From NCBI RefSeq assembly GCF_014206815.1, contig NZ_JACHNP010000004.1:62001-126000 (forward strand): a stretch of 64,000 bases of DNA. The letters are read 5' to 3'. Positions 1 to 11,588 of this stretch are shown here, one piece after another. This DNA comes from Xanthomonas sp. F10 (lineage in GTDB: Bacteria > Pseudomonadota > Gammaproteobacteria > Xanthomonadales > Xanthomonadaceae). The first letter of the stretch is position 1. The number at the start of each line of letters is the position of its first letter. Both the position numbers and the translations under genes were made by a program. The notes under the pieces were generated by a model. That model saw only the letters and a list, made by a program, of their open reading frames with translations, made no database searches and was not told the DNA's origin.

Positions 1-773
1 AGCAGCAGCGCCGCGCCCAGCACGATGCGGTACACCGCGAAGGCGGTGAAGCGGTGCGACTTGATGTAGCCCAGCAGCCACTTCACCACCACGAAGCCGG
101 TGACCATCGAGGCGACGAAGGCCAGCGCCACGTCGCCCCAGTTCTCGCTGCCCAGGCCGCCGTCCTTGTACAGCTCCAGGAACGAGTAGGCGCTGGCCGC
201 GAACATGGTCGGGATGCCGACCAGGAAGGCGAACTCGGCCGCGGCCGAGCGCTTGCTCAGGCCCAGCAGCATCGCCAGGAAGATCGTCGCCGCCGACCGC
301 GAGGTGCCGGGGAACACGCCCGCCACCACCTGCGCCAGGCCGACCGCGATGGCCACCGTCCAGGTCACCGTCTCGCGTTCGGGCAGGCGCGCGGCGAAGT
401 ATTCGGCCACCAGCATCCACACGCCGCCGATCACCAGCGCCCAGGCCACCGGCTGCACGCTGTCGGGCAACTGCCAGCCGGCCTTGCGCACCACCAGGCC
501 GACCACCGCGGTCACCAGGAAGGCGGCGCCCAGCTTGAACGCATAGTCGCGGTTGGCGCGGTCGCCCAGGCCGGTGGCCAGGTCCCACAGGCGCTGCCGG
601 AACACCAGGGTGGTGGCCAGGATCGCGCCGGCCTGGATCACGATGTTGAAGAAGTCCGAACGGTGGCCGAGCCAGCGCTCGGCGATCAACAGGTGCCCGG
701 TGCTGGAGATGGGCAGGAATTCGGTCAGGCCTTCGATGATGCCCAGCAGCAGGGCCGACAACAGATCGCTCAT
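1..773 (-). CDS. uppP: Undecaprenyl-diphosphatase UppP (partial, C-terminus outside window)
   Basis: Integral membrane phosphatase that recycles undecaprenyl pyrophosphate to the monophosphate lipid carrier used for peptidoglycan and other surface polymers. About 257 residues are visible, nearly the usual 265. The N-terminus reads [20 protein letters not shown] and continues into the family motif with PISSTGH; a second conserved motif, PGTSRSAA, lies near residue 157. The rest is a series of hydrophobic helices. The ATG is at 771-773, with a purine-rich stretch upstream (CTCTCCTC on the plus strand). It is divergent from glnA, with 226 bases between the starts. The stop codon lies before base 1. 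The family call is secure. Confidence 0.95.
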   Translation of the reverse strand, partial: MSDLLSALLLGIIEGLTEFLPISSTGHLLIAERWLGHRSDFFNIVIQAGAILATTLVFRQRLWDLATGLGDRANRDYAFKLGAAFLVTAVVGLVVRKAGWQLPDSVQPVAWALVIGGVWMLVAEYFAARLPERETVTWTVAIAVGLAQVVAGVFPGTSRSAATIFLAMLLGLSKRSAAAEFAFLVGIPTMFAASAYSFLELYKDGGLGSENWGDVALAFVASMVTGFVVVKWLLGYIKSHRFTAFAVYRIVLGAALL

Positions 774-864
774 GGAGGAGAGGGTCGCGTTTTGGGGGAG
801 GGGGAAGCTGGGCAAGGATAGAGCATCCGCCTTGCGCACAAATTTGGTGCGTTCATCTGCAAAT

Positions 865-881
865 GCACCACTTAAGTGCAG
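865..881. promoter_or_regulatory. NtrC-type enhancer site upstream of glnA
   Basis: The 17-base sequence TGCACCACTTAAGTGCA has the TGCAC...GTGCA dyad and the length of NtrC (NRI) binding sites. Its centre is about 97 bases upstream of the transcription start predicted from the sigma-54 promoter, a normal enhancer distance. Further TGCA half sites lie just downstream (878-895). Binding by the NtrC encoded at 5909-7339 is inferred. Confidence 0.65.
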
Positions 882-942
882 TGCATTTGCATCGTTCGCG
901 TGCACGCTTCAGCAGAATCAAGGGCTTGTGAGTGCCACACGC

Positions 943-959
943 TTGGCATGGCGATTGCT
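943..959 (+). promoter_or_regulatory. Sigma-54 (-24/-12) promoter of glnA
   Basis: TTGGCATGGCGATTGCT matches the sigma-54 consensus TGGCAC-N5-TTGC. The invariant GG (945-946) and GC (957-958) are separated by exactly 10 bases. It ends about 40 bases before the glnA ATG and lies downstream of an NtrC-type site, as expected for a nitrogen-controlled glutamine synthetase. Confidence 0.75.
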
Positions 960-999
960 GATACTCGCCCACGCCCTTCACAACCCGAGGTTGCATCGA

Positions 1000-3073
<2,074 letters not shown>

Positions 3074-3092
3074 CCCCACCTTGGAGCCCTTC

Positions 3093-4532
3093 ATGAAGAC
3101 AGGTCTGTTCGCCGGGTGGAAGGCCCGGTTCTACGCGGTATGCATGCTGATGCTGGTCAGCGCGATGGCGGTCGGCGTGCCCGGCAACGCCTTCGCCCAG
3201 GCCGAAACCACTCCCGCGCCGACGCCGGACGTGGTCACCGAACAACTGACGCCGCCGCCCGCACCGGCGGCCGCGCCGGCCGCGGCCACGCCCGCGCCGG
3301 TGGTGGACAAGGGCGACGTCGCCTGGATGCTCACCTCCACGCTGCTGGTGCTGCTGATGGTGGTGCCCGGCCTGGCGCTGTTCTACGGCGGCATGGTCCG
3401 CGCCAAGAACGTGCTGTCGGTGCTGATCCAGGTCGGCGTGGTGTTCTCGCTGATCGCGGTGCTGTGGGTGGTGTACGGCTACAGCCTGGCGTTCGCCGAC
3501 GGCGGCCCGTTCATCGGCACGCTGCACAAGGCGCTGTTGGCCGGGGTCGACACCACCACGCTGGCCGACACCTTCTCCAAGGGCTTCAAGCTGCCGGAGT
3601 ACGTGTTCGTCGCCTTCCAGCTGACCTTCGCCGGCATCACCGGCGCGCTGATCGTCGGCGCCTTCGCCGAGCGGGTGAAGTTCGCCGCGGTGCTGCTGTT
3701 CGTGGTCATCTGGTTCACCTTCGGCTACCTGCCGCTGGCGCACATGGTGTGGTCGGCCCCGGGCTTCCTGTTCGGCAAGGGCGCGCTGGACTTCGCCGGC
3801 GGCACCGTGGTCCACATCAACGCCGGCGTGGCCGGCCTGGTCGGTTCCTACTTCGTCGGCAAGCGCCTGGGCTTCGGCCACACCGCGCTGAAGCCGCACA
3901 ACGTGACCCTGACCTTCGTCGGCGCCTCGCTGCTGTGGGTGGGCTGGTTCGGCTTCAACGCCGGCTCGGCGCTGGAAGCCAATGCCACCGCGGCGCTGGC
4001 CTTCCTCAACACCCTGCTGGCCACCGCCGCGGCGGTGCTGGCCTGGTCGCTGACCGAGAAGGTGGTCAAGGGCAAGTCCTCGGCGCTGGGCGTGGCCTCG
4101 GGCATGGTCGCCGGCCTGGTCGGTATCACCCCGGCTGCCGGTACCGTCGGGCCGTTCGGCGCCATCGCGATCGGCGTGGCCGCCGGCGTGATCTGCGTGT
4201 GGGGCGTGACCGGGCTGAAGAAGCTGCTCAATGCCGACGACACCCTCGACGTGTTCGGCGTGCACGGCGTCGGCGGCATCGTCGGTGCGATCCTCACCGG
4301 CGTGTTCACCGACAAGGCGCTGGGCGGCATGGGCTACGCCGAGGGCGTGACCATGGGCCACCAGGTGCTGGTGCAGGCCGAAGGCGTGCTGATCACCGTC
4401 GGCTGGATCGGCGTGGTCTCGGTGGTCGGCTTCCTGATCGCCAAGCTGGTGGTCGGCCTGCGCGTGCCGGAAGACGCCGAGCGCGAGGGTCTGGACATCA
4501 CCTCGCATGGCGAATCCGCCTACGAGTCCTGA
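3093..4532 (+). CDS. amtB: Ammonium transporter AmtB
   Basis: Trimeric inner-membrane ammonium channel. The protein has 479 residues: an N-terminal signal-like segment ending near NAFAQA, a Pro/Ala-rich linker to about residue 70, then eleven predicted membrane helices. Family signatures include ALFYGGMVRAKNVLS, the region with HMVW and GFLFG, DFAGGTVVHINAG (pore histidine) and DVFGVHGVGGIVGA (second pore histidine). The ATG at 3093 has TTGGAG 6 bases upstream; an earlier in-frame ATG at 3063 lies inside the P-II gene and lacks a ribosome site. It follows P-II directly and is probably gated by it. The long Pro/Ala linker between signal and first core helix is common in proteobacterial Amt proteins. 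Confidence 0.95.
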   Translation: MKTGLFAGWKARFYAVCMLMLVSAMAVGVPGNAFAQAETTPAPTPDVVTEQLTPPPAPAAAPAAATPAPVVDKGDVAWMLTSTLLVLLMVVPGLALFYGGMVRAKNVLSVLIQVGVVFSLIAVLWVVYGYSLAFADGGPFIGTLHKALLAGVDTTTLADTFSKGFKLPEYVFVAFQLTFAGITGALIVGAFAERVKFAAVLLFVVIWFTFGYLPLAHMVWSAPGFLFGKGALDFAGGTVVHINAGVAGLVGSYFVGKRLGFGHTALKPHNVTLTFVGASLLWVGWFGFNAGSALEANATAALAFLNTLLATAAAVLAWSLTEKVVKGKSSALGVASGMVAGLVGITPAAGTVGPFGAIAIGVAAGVICVWGVTGLKKLLNADDTLDVFGVHGVGGIVGAILTGVFTDKALGGMGYAEGVTMGHQVLVQAEGVLITVGWIGVVSVVGFLIAKLVVGLRVPEDAEREGLDITSHGESAYES

Positions 4533-4843
4533 GGTTCGCCGGCCCGCGGCGGCGGTCGCGGGCCTTGTCGCAGCGCGTGTGACCGGTGCTGGTGGCCGGC
4601 CCTCGCGACCGCGGCCTTCGCCGGCGCTTCCTGGGGGGAAGCGCCGGCCATTCTCAAAAGATCGAGGTATTCCGCGTGGCCATTCGCCTCGCCACACCCC
4701 CGGCTTTCCGCAAGAGTCCTGGCTGCGTCGTGATGCAAGGCCGGGGAGCAGTGCCCACCGGTCCGCAGGCGGCCGCCCGCCGCGCCGCCGGCAAGGGCAG
4801 GGGCCGCGCCATGCGCCGCATGCTCGTGTCGCCTGCCTGGCTT
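4533..4843. other. amtB to ntrB intergenic region with two hairpins
   Basis: No gene is seen. Two perfect GC stem-loops are present: GGCCCGCG/CGCGGGCC (4541-4564) just after the amtB stop, and CCGGCGCTTC/GAAGCGCCGG (4621-4647). Neither is followed by a good T tract. They may end or attenuate the amtB message before the separately controlled ntrBC pair. Confidence 0.45.
4541..4564 (+). terminator. Possible terminator after amtB
   Basis: Eight-base perfect stem (GGCCCGCG with CGCGGGCC) around an 8-base loop, starting 8 bases after the amtB stop. The T tract is poor (TTGTCG), so factor-independent termination is uncertain. Confidence 0.35.
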
Positions 4844-4860
4844 TGCACTACATTGGTGCA
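4844..4860. promoter_or_regulatory. NtrC-type site touching the ntrB start codon
   Basis: TGCACTACATTGGTGCA is a near-ideal NtrC site (consensus TGCACYAAAATGGTGCA). Its last base is immediately followed by the ATG at 4861. NtrC bound here would block transcription or initiation of ntrBC, a negative autoregulation comparable to the glnL operator of enteric bacteria. The match is seen; the regulatory effect is inferred. Confidence 0.75.
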
Positions 4861-5898
4861 ATGGCCATGAACACCACGCCGCCCCCACTTTCCGCACTCG
4901 GTACCCCGGTGGTCTGGGCCGATGCCGACGGCCGCCTGCGTGGCGCCAACCCCGCCTTCGCGCGCTGGCTCGGGGTCAGCGTGCGGCGCCTGCTCGACCA
5001 GCCGCTGGCCTCGCTGGAAGTGCAGGGCGATGCGCTGGCGCGGTTCCTGCGCAACGACGAGCGCGACGTGCTGCGCCTGCACCGCATGGCCCTGGCCGTG
5101 CCCGGCGAGCCCCCGCGCTTCGCCGAGGGCTGGCTGTCGCGGCTGGACGACGGCGGCTGGCTGCTGGAAGCGCATCCGGTCGACGAATTCCCCACGCTGG
5201 ACCCGGCGCAGGCCCTGCCGAACGCGCTCAGCGCGGCGCTGAAGGGCCTGGCCCATGAGTTGCGCAATCCGCTGGCCGGGCTCAAGGGCGCGGCCCAGCT
5301 GCTGGCGCGCCGCGCCCAGCACCGCGACGAGGACGAGCGCGAACTGATCGAACTGATCGGCGCCGAGATCGAGCGCCTCAACAGCTTGCTCGACCAGTTG
5401 CTGTCGCCGGCGCCGGCGCGCCCGCACGCCATGCTCAACATCCACGCGGTGCTGGAGCGGGTGCTGCGCCTGGCCGAGAACGAAGGCGGCTGGTCGGTGC
5501 GCCTGCAGCGCGACTACGACCCCAGCATCCCCGAATTCCTCGGCGATGCCGACCGCCTCACCCAGGCGGTGTGGAACCTGGTGCGCAACGCGATCCAGGC
5601 CGGCGCCGCGCAGGTGACCCTGCGCACCCGCGTCGAGCACGGCCAGCGCATCGGCGACCGCGTGCATGCGCGCGGCCTGCGCCTGGAGATCGTCGACGAC
5701 GGCCGTGGCGTGCCCGAGGAACTGGCCGAGCACCTGTTCCTGCCGCTGGTCAGCGGTCGCGCCGAGGGCAGCGGCCTGGGCCTGGCGCTGGCCCAGCAGG
5801 TGGCGCGCGAGCATGCCGGCTCGCTGACCTACCGCTCCCGCCCCGGCCACACCGTGTTCACCCTGCTGCTGCCGCAGCGCGCAGCGGACACCGATTAG
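4861..5898 (+). CDS. ntrB: Nitrogen regulation sensor histidine kinase NtrB (GlnL)
   Basis: Cytoplasmic kinase/phosphatase that controls NtrC in response to P-II. The 345 residues comprise an N-terminal PAS domain (about 10-110), a dimerisation/phosphoacceptor helix with HELRNPL (His132), and a GHKL ATPase domain with an N box around WNLVRNAIQAG, DDGRGVP and GSGLGLALAQQ. No membrane segment is present, as expected for NtrB. The ATG at 4861 is followed by a second ATG at 4867; both lie right behind an NtrC-like operator and neither has a good ribosome site, so the true start may be either. It is followed by ntrC after 10 bases. Confidence 0.94.
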   Translation: MAMNTTPPPLSALGTPVVWADADGRLRGANPAFARWLGVSVRRLLDQPLASLEVQGDALARFLRNDERDVLRLHRMALAVPGEPPRFAEGWLSRLDDGGWLLEAHPVDEFPTLDPAQALPNALSAALKGLAHELRNPLAGLKGAAQLLARRAQHRDEDERELIELIGAEIERLNSLLDQLLSPAPARPHAMLNIHAVLERVLRLAENEGGWSVRLQRDYDPSIPEFLGDADRLTQAVWNLVRNAIQAGAAQVTLRTRVEHGQRIGDRVHARGLRLEIVDDGRGVPEELAEHLFLPLVSGRAEGSGLGLALAQQVAREHAGSLTYRSRPGHTVFTLLLPQRAADTD

Positions 5899-5908
5899 GA
5901 GCACTGCG

Positions 5909-7339
<1,431 letters not shown>

Positions 7340-7349
7340 GAAGGGAGCC

Positions 7350-7374
7350 GGGACCCGGGACCCGGGCCCGGGAC
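7350..7374. repeat. GGGACCC-type repeats after ntrC
   Basis: About three overlapping copies of a 7-base GC unit (CCGGGAC), starting 10 bases after the ntrC stop. They are complementary to the array at 7519-7560, so a transcript could fold the two together around a roughly 145-base loop. Confidence 0.8.
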
Positions 7375-7518
7375 AGCGCGGACTCGGGAGCGGACAGATG
7401 TGCGACATGCGCTTGCTGGACTTGGGACGGCAATTTCCGGTTCGCGCTCGTTTACAGGCCAGGGAATTCGATCTGGCATTGCCTCATGCGCCGCTGCGCT
7501 GACGCGTCGCTACGCTTT

Positions 7519-7560
7519 CCGGGTCCCGGGTCCCGGGTCCCGGGTCCCGGGTCCCGGATC
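7519..7560. repeat. Tandem 7-base repeat CCGGGTC, five copies plus a variant
   Basis: Five perfect head-to-tail copies of CCGGGTC (7519-7553) and a sixth with one change (CCGGATC). Each unit overlaps the palindrome GGGACCC/GGGTCCC. Such short arrays expand and shrink by slippage; no coding role is seen. Confidence 0.9.
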
Positions 7561-7677
7561 CCGACCGCCACCGCACACCAAGCCCCGCCTCCGGCCAGCT
7601 AGACTGCGCGCCGTGCGCCTTCATGAGGTCTGCACGGCTGCCCCTCTAGTTTCGCCCTGCCACAGGAGTCGATGTCG

Positions 7678-8253
7678 ATGCGTTATGGATTGCCCCTCGC
7701 CGCGAGCGCCTTGTTGATGCTGGCCGCGTGCAGCAGCGCGCCGCCCAAGGCCCCGCCGCCGCCGCCCAAGGCCCCGCCGTTGCCGAGCGCCGGCACCGTG
7801 CAGCAGGCGCAGGCCGTATTGGCACCGGCCTCCGGCAGCCTGGTCAGCGGCAAGCTGTCGCTGGTCGCCGCGCCCGGCGGCGTGCGCATCACCGGCACGC
7901 TCGGCGGCCTGCAGCCCAACCGCAGCTTCGCCTTCCATGTACACGAGCGCGGCGACTGCAGCGCGGCCGACGCCAGCAGCGCCGGCGGCCACTTCAATCC
8001 ACTCGGCGCCCCGCACGGCCGCGCCGGCAACGGCCCGCACCACGCCGGCGACATGGACAACCTCAACGCCAACGCCGACGGCACCGCGCAGATCGACGTG
8101 CTGCTGCACGGCGTGGTGCTGGGCGGCGGCGCGGCCAACGATATCGTCGGCCGCGCGCTGGTGGCGCATGCCGACCCGGACGACTACCGCAGCCAACCGG
8201 CCGGCAATGCCGGCGCGCGCGTGGCCTGCGGCGTGATCCGCCCGCTGCGCTGA
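7678..8253 (+). CDS. sodC: Superoxide dismutase, Cu/Zn type, lipoprotein (copy 1)
   Basis: Periplasmic enzyme that converts superoxide to hydrogen peroxide and oxygen. 191 residues: a lipoprotein signal with lipobox LAAC at about residue 18, a Pro/Lys-rich linker (PPKAPPPPPKAPPLP), then the SodC fold. Copper and zinc ligands are visible in FHVHERGDCS, GGHFNP, the HG and HH histidines before AGDMDN, and VAHADPDDY, with the disulfide Cys near the end (ARVACGVI). I chose the ATG at 7678 because AGGAG (7664-7668) is then 9 bases away; an ATG at 7672 would be only 3 bases away. A paralogue follows after 78 bases. Confidence 0.92.
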   Translation: MRYGLPLAASALLMLAACSSAPPKAPPPPPKAPPLPSAGTVQQAQAVLAPASGSLVSGKLSLVAAPGGVRITGTLGGLQPNRSFAFHVHERGDCSAADASSAGGHFNPLGAPHGRAGNGPHHAGDMDNLNANADGTAQIDVLLHGVVLGGGAANDIVGRALVAHADPDDYRSQPAGNAGARVACGVIRPLR

Positions 8254-8331
8254 CCTCGCATCGCTACTTCCGCCCGGGTCCGCCTGGGAGGTCCGTCCGC
8301 ATTCCGCGGCTCTGCAACGAAGGAGAACCCC

Positions 8332-8970
8332 ATGCGTCGTACCCTTCCCAGTCTGCTGTTCCTGGCCACCACCCTGGCGCTGAGCGCCTGCAAGCGCGAG
8401 GAACCGGCGGCCACGCCGGCGCCGACCCCGGAACCTGCCGCCGCTCCCGCGGCCAGCGCGCCGCCGGCCGCCGCCAATGCCACCGGCAGCGCCAGCGCCT
8501 CGCTCAGCCCGACCCAGGGCAACGAAGTGGCCGGCGAGGTCAAGTTCACCACCGTCAACGGCGCCGTGCACGTCACCGGCACCATCACCGGGCTCAAGCC
8601 CAACAGCGAGCACGGCTTCCACATCCATGAGTTCGGCGACTGCAGCGCGCCCGACGGCAGCAGCGCCGGCGGCCACTTCAACCCGGCCAAGACCGAGCAC
8701 GGCCAGGTCGGCAGCGATCCGCACCACGGCGGCGACATGCCCAACCTCAAGGCCGATGCCGAGGGCAAGGCGACCATCGACGCGGCGGTGTCCAACAACG
8801 TCAACATCGGCAAGGGCGATGGCTTCGACATCCTCAACCACGCGGTGATCGTCCACGCCGACCCGGACGACTACAAGAGCCAGCCCACCGGCAACGCCGG
8901 CGGCCGCCTGGCCTGCGGCGTGATCAAGGGCGACGCGGCGGCCGCGCCGGCTGCGGCCGGTAGCCACTAA
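8332..8970 (+). CDS. sodC: Superoxide dismutase, Cu/Zn type, lipoprotein (copy 2)
   Basis: Second periplasmic Cu/Zn superoxide dismutase, 212 residues, with a lipobox LSAC near residue 18 and an Ala/Pro-rich linker to about residue 55. The catalytic segments FHIHEFGDCS, GGHFNPAKTEHG, HHGGDMPNL and IVHADPDDY are complete. Compared with copy 1 it keeps the whole active site but has a longer linker and a C-terminal Ala-rich tail. The ATG at 8332 is preceded by AAGGAG. Tandem placement suggests duplication, followed by divergence mainly outside the active site. Substrate differences cannot be read from the sequence. Confidence 0.93.
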   Translation: MRRTLPSLLFLATTLALSACKREEPAATPAPTPEPAAAPAASAPPAAANATGSASASLSPTQGNEVAGEVKFTTVNGAVHVTGTITGLKPNSEHGFHIHEFGDCSAPDGSSAGGHFNPAKTEHGQVGSDPHHGGDMPNLKADAEGKATIDAAVSNNVNIGKGDGFDILNHAVIVHADPDDYKSQPTGNAGGRLACGVIKGDAAAAPAAAGSH

Positions 8971-8984
8971 GCCAGCGCTCCCGG

Positions 8985-9016
8985 CACCGGCGGCGTCAGG
9001 CATACCGCCGCCGGTG
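8985..9016 (+). terminator. Hairpin after the sodC pair
   Basis: Stem CACCGGCGGCG with CGCCGCCGGTG around a loop of about 10 bases, 15 bases after the stop of copy 2 and in a convergent gap. There is no T tract, so it may be a processing or factor-dependent end. Confidence 0.4.
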
Positions 9017-9139
9017 TCGCGTCCTGTCGTGCTCAGGACGCAGCGGCACGCTGCCAATGCAGTTGTGTTCCCAGGATCGGGATTGTTCCTAGCGATGACG
9101 CACGGCGACTGTGCGCCGATGCGTCAGGCGCATTGCGGC

Positions 9140-10027
9140 TCAGGCCGCCAGCAACGCCTGCTTCGCGTCCTGCCCGCTCTCGCAATGCACGTACAGCACC
9201 GGCAGGCCGTGGGCCTCCAGCACCGCGGCCAGTTGCCGTTGCCGTGCCAGGTACTGCTCGTAGACCCGCTGCAGGCGCTCGCAGTCCTGGCGGTCGTAGG
9301 CGTAGTGCGCGCACCAGCTGGCCGGGTCGAACAGGGCCATGCGCACTTCGCCGCCGCGGTAGCGCAGCAACGGCTCCGGCGGGGCCTGCAGCCACTCTTC
9401 CTGGTCCGGTGCCAGCAGCGCGGTCTCGATCAGCGGCCACAGCGGCGCCAGGCCCTGGTTGTCGTACTGCATCGACATCATCGCCGCCAGGTCGTTGCCG
9501 GTCAGATAGCGGGCGTGCTCGATCTGCGCGCCGAAGCCCTGCTGCGCCAGCAACGCGGTATCGGCCTGGGCCATGCCCTGCGCCAGCAGCACCTCCTCCA
9601 GGGCCTCGGCCACCGCCTGCACTGTGTCGGCCGGGCCGCTGAGCAGGAACGGCACCACCCGCAACGCGCCGCCGCGCAGGCCGCTATCGGCCTGGAACGG
9701 CAGCGGCACGCTGCCGTCGGCATCGGTGCCGAAGGCCAGCAGCCGCGGGCCGTCATCGCGGCCGGGCGCGCGGGCCGCGAGTTCCTCCAGGCGCCGGTGC
9801 AGCGGCCAGCCCGGGCGCAGCGCTTCGGCCGGGTCGAAATGTGCGCCGGCCAGGCTCAGCTCCAGCTCGCGCACCGTCGGTACCAGCTGCGCCAGGTCGC
9901 GGCCGACCTTCTCGGCCAGCTCGGCGGCCTGCGTGTGCGGCAGCGCCGGATGCGTCGGTTCGCGCCCGGAGGACAGTTCCAGGGCGATCACCCCGCGGGC
10001 GTGGCTGTTGGCGAAGGCTTCGGTCAT
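9140..10027 (-). CDS. Conserved hypothetical protein, 295 aa
   Basis: Not recognised. The protein has 295 residues, is acidic, soluble and rich in Leu and Ala, with no signal peptide or membrane segment. It starts MTEAFANSHARGVIALEL. No catalytic motif stood out; the C-terminal third is rich in Tyr, Arg and Gln (YAYDRQDCERLQRVYEQYLARQ in part), which suggests a helical region. High-GC third positions in this frame support real coding. It is divergent from the thiolase gene, with 105 bases between the starts, and converges on the sodC pair. A lineage-specific protein of Xanthomonadaceae is likely. Confidence 0.75.
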   Translation of the reverse strand: MTEAFANSHARGVIALELSSGREPTHPALPHTQAAELAEKVGRDLAQLVPTVRELELSLAGAHFDPAEALRPGWPLHRRLEELAARAPGRDDGPRLLAFGTDADGSVPLPFQADSGLRGGALRVVPFLLSGPADTVQAVAEALEEVLLAQGMAQADTALLAQQGFGAQIEHARYLTGNDLAAMMSMQYDNQGLAPLWPLIETALLAPDQEEWLQAPPEPLLRYRGGEVRMALFDPASWCAHYAYDRQDCERLQRVYEQYLARQRQLAAVLEAHGLPVLYVHCESGQDAKQALLAA

Positions 10028-10132
10028 GGGATTGGCGGTTGGCCCGTCGCGGGCGCATAGCTACACTCGCTTCATTATGCCTGCGCTAACGTGCAGGCCA
10101 TGTCCCCGACTCCCCTCGCGCGAGGTAATCCC

Positions 10133-11413
10133 ATGCCAGCAGCCCGTCCCGTCGCCATTCTCGGCGGCGTCCGCATTCCGTTTTGCCGGCAGAACACGGC
10201 GTACGCGGATGTCGGGAACCTCGGCATGTCGGTGCGCACGCTGGGCGCGCTGGTCGAGCGCTACGGACTGCACGGGCAGCAGCTGGGCGAAGTGGCGATG
10301 GGCGCGGTGATCAAGCATTCCAGCGACTGGAACCTGGGTCGCGAGGCGGCGCTGTCCTCCGGGCTGTCGCCGTTGACCCCGGGCATCACCCTGCAGCGCG
10401 CCTGCGGCACCAGCCTGGACAGCATCATCACCGTGGCCAACAAGATCGCGCTGGGGCAGATCGAGTCCGGCATCGGCGGCGGCTCGGACACCACCTCCGA
10501 GGTGCCGATCGTCTACGGCAAGAAGCTGCGCGCGCGGCTGCTGGCGGCCAACCGCGCCAAGAGCGCCGGCGACAAGCTGCGCGCGCTGACCCGCGGCTTC
10601 AAGTTCGCCGAGCTCAAGCCCGAGTTCCCCGGCGTGGCCGAGCCGCGCACCGGCAAGAGCATGGGCGATCACTGCGAGGACATGGCCAAGCAGTGGAACA
10701 TCTCGCGCGATTCGCAGGACGCCTGGGCGGTGTCCTCGCACAAGAAGCTGGCCGCCGCCTACGAGCGCGGCTTCTTCGCCGACCTGATCGCGCCGTTCCG
10801 CGGCGTGGAGCGCGACAACATCCTGCGCGCGGACACCTCGCTGGAGAAACTGGCCACGCTGAAGCCGGCGTTCGACAAGGTCAGCGGCCGCGGCACCCTG
10901 ACCGCGGCCAACTCGACCCCGCTGACCGATGGCGCCGCCGCGGTGCTGCTGGCCTCGGAAGACTGGGCGCAGGCGCACGGCCACGTGCCGATGGCCTATC
11001 TGCGCGATGCGCAGGTGTCGGCGGTGGATTTCGTGCACGGCGAAGGCCTGCTGATGGCGCCGACCATCGCGGTGCCGGAGATGCTCAAGCGTCACGGCCT
11101 GCGCCTGCAGGACTTCGACATCTACGAAATCCACGAGGCTTTCGCCGCGCAGGTGCTGTGCACCCTGCGGGCCTGGGAGAGCGAGGACTACTGCCGCACC
11201 CGGCTGGGCCTGGACGCGCCGCTGGGGCAGATCGACCCGGCCAAGATCAACCCGCTGGGCTCGTCGCTGGCCACCGGCCACCCGTTCGCCGCGACCGGCG
11301 CGCGCATCGTCGCCACCGTCGCCAAGCAACTGGTCGAACGCGGCGGTGGCCGCGCGCTGATCTCGATCTGCACCGCCGGCGGCATGGGCGTGGTGGCGAT
11401 CGTCGAACGCTAA
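10133..11413 (+). CDS. fadI: Acetyl-CoA C-acyltransferase (thiolase, FadI-like)
   Basis: Thiolase that cleaves 3-ketoacyl-CoA with CoA (beta-oxidation) or condenses acetyl-CoA. 426 residues. The nucleophile Cys lies in QRACGTS, the second catalytic set in YEIHEAFAAQ, GHPFAATGARI and the final Cys in ISICTAGGMG. Similarity runs along the FadI subgroup (MGDHCEDMAKQW, TAANSTPLTDGAAA). I chose the ATG at 10133 because GAGGT sits 6-7 bases upstream; the frame is open back to a GTG at 10091. No fadJ partner is adjacent, so the physiological pathway is uncertain: fatty-acid degradation or acetoacetyl-CoA supply. Confidence 0.88.
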   Translation: MPAARPVAILGGVRIPFCRQNTAYADVGNLGMSVRTLGALVERYGLHGQQLGEVAMGAVIKHSSDWNLGREAALSSGLSPLTPGITLQRACGTSLDSIITVANKIALGQIESGIGGGSDTTSEVPIVYGKKLRARLLAANRAKSAGDKLRALTRGFKFAELKPEFPGVAEPRTGKSMGDHCEDMAKQWNISRDSQDAWAVSSHKKLAAAYERGFFADLIAPFRGVERDNILRADTSLEKLATLKPAFDKVSGRGTLTAANSTPLTDGAAAVLLASEDWAQAHGHVPMAYLRDAQVSAVDFVHGEGLLMAPTIAVPEMLKRHGLRLQDFDIYEIHEAFAAQVLCTLRAWESEDYCRTRLGLDAPLGQIDPAKINPLGSSLATGHPFAATGARIVATVAKQLVERGGGRALISICTAGGMGVVAIVER

Positions 11414-11588
11414 GCCTGGCCGCGCGCGTGCACGCACGCGTGCGACCGGCCCCGCTGGGGATGCGCCCTGCTGGCGCGACCACCGGGCCTTGCGCCGCCG
11501 GCGCTGACCGCCCTGCACGCGCCGCGCTACCATGCCGGCCGATTCGCCTGCGCCATGCGGGCGACACCGCGCGCAGGGGGCGCAGGCC

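Larger units (their letters stand above)
7340..7677. other. ntrC to sodC intergenic region with GC-rich repeats
   Basis: 338 bases without a gene. It carries GGGACCC-type repeats at 7350-7374 and their inverted partners at 7519-7560. No clear promoter for the downstream superoxide dismutase gene was recognised. Confidence 0.5.
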
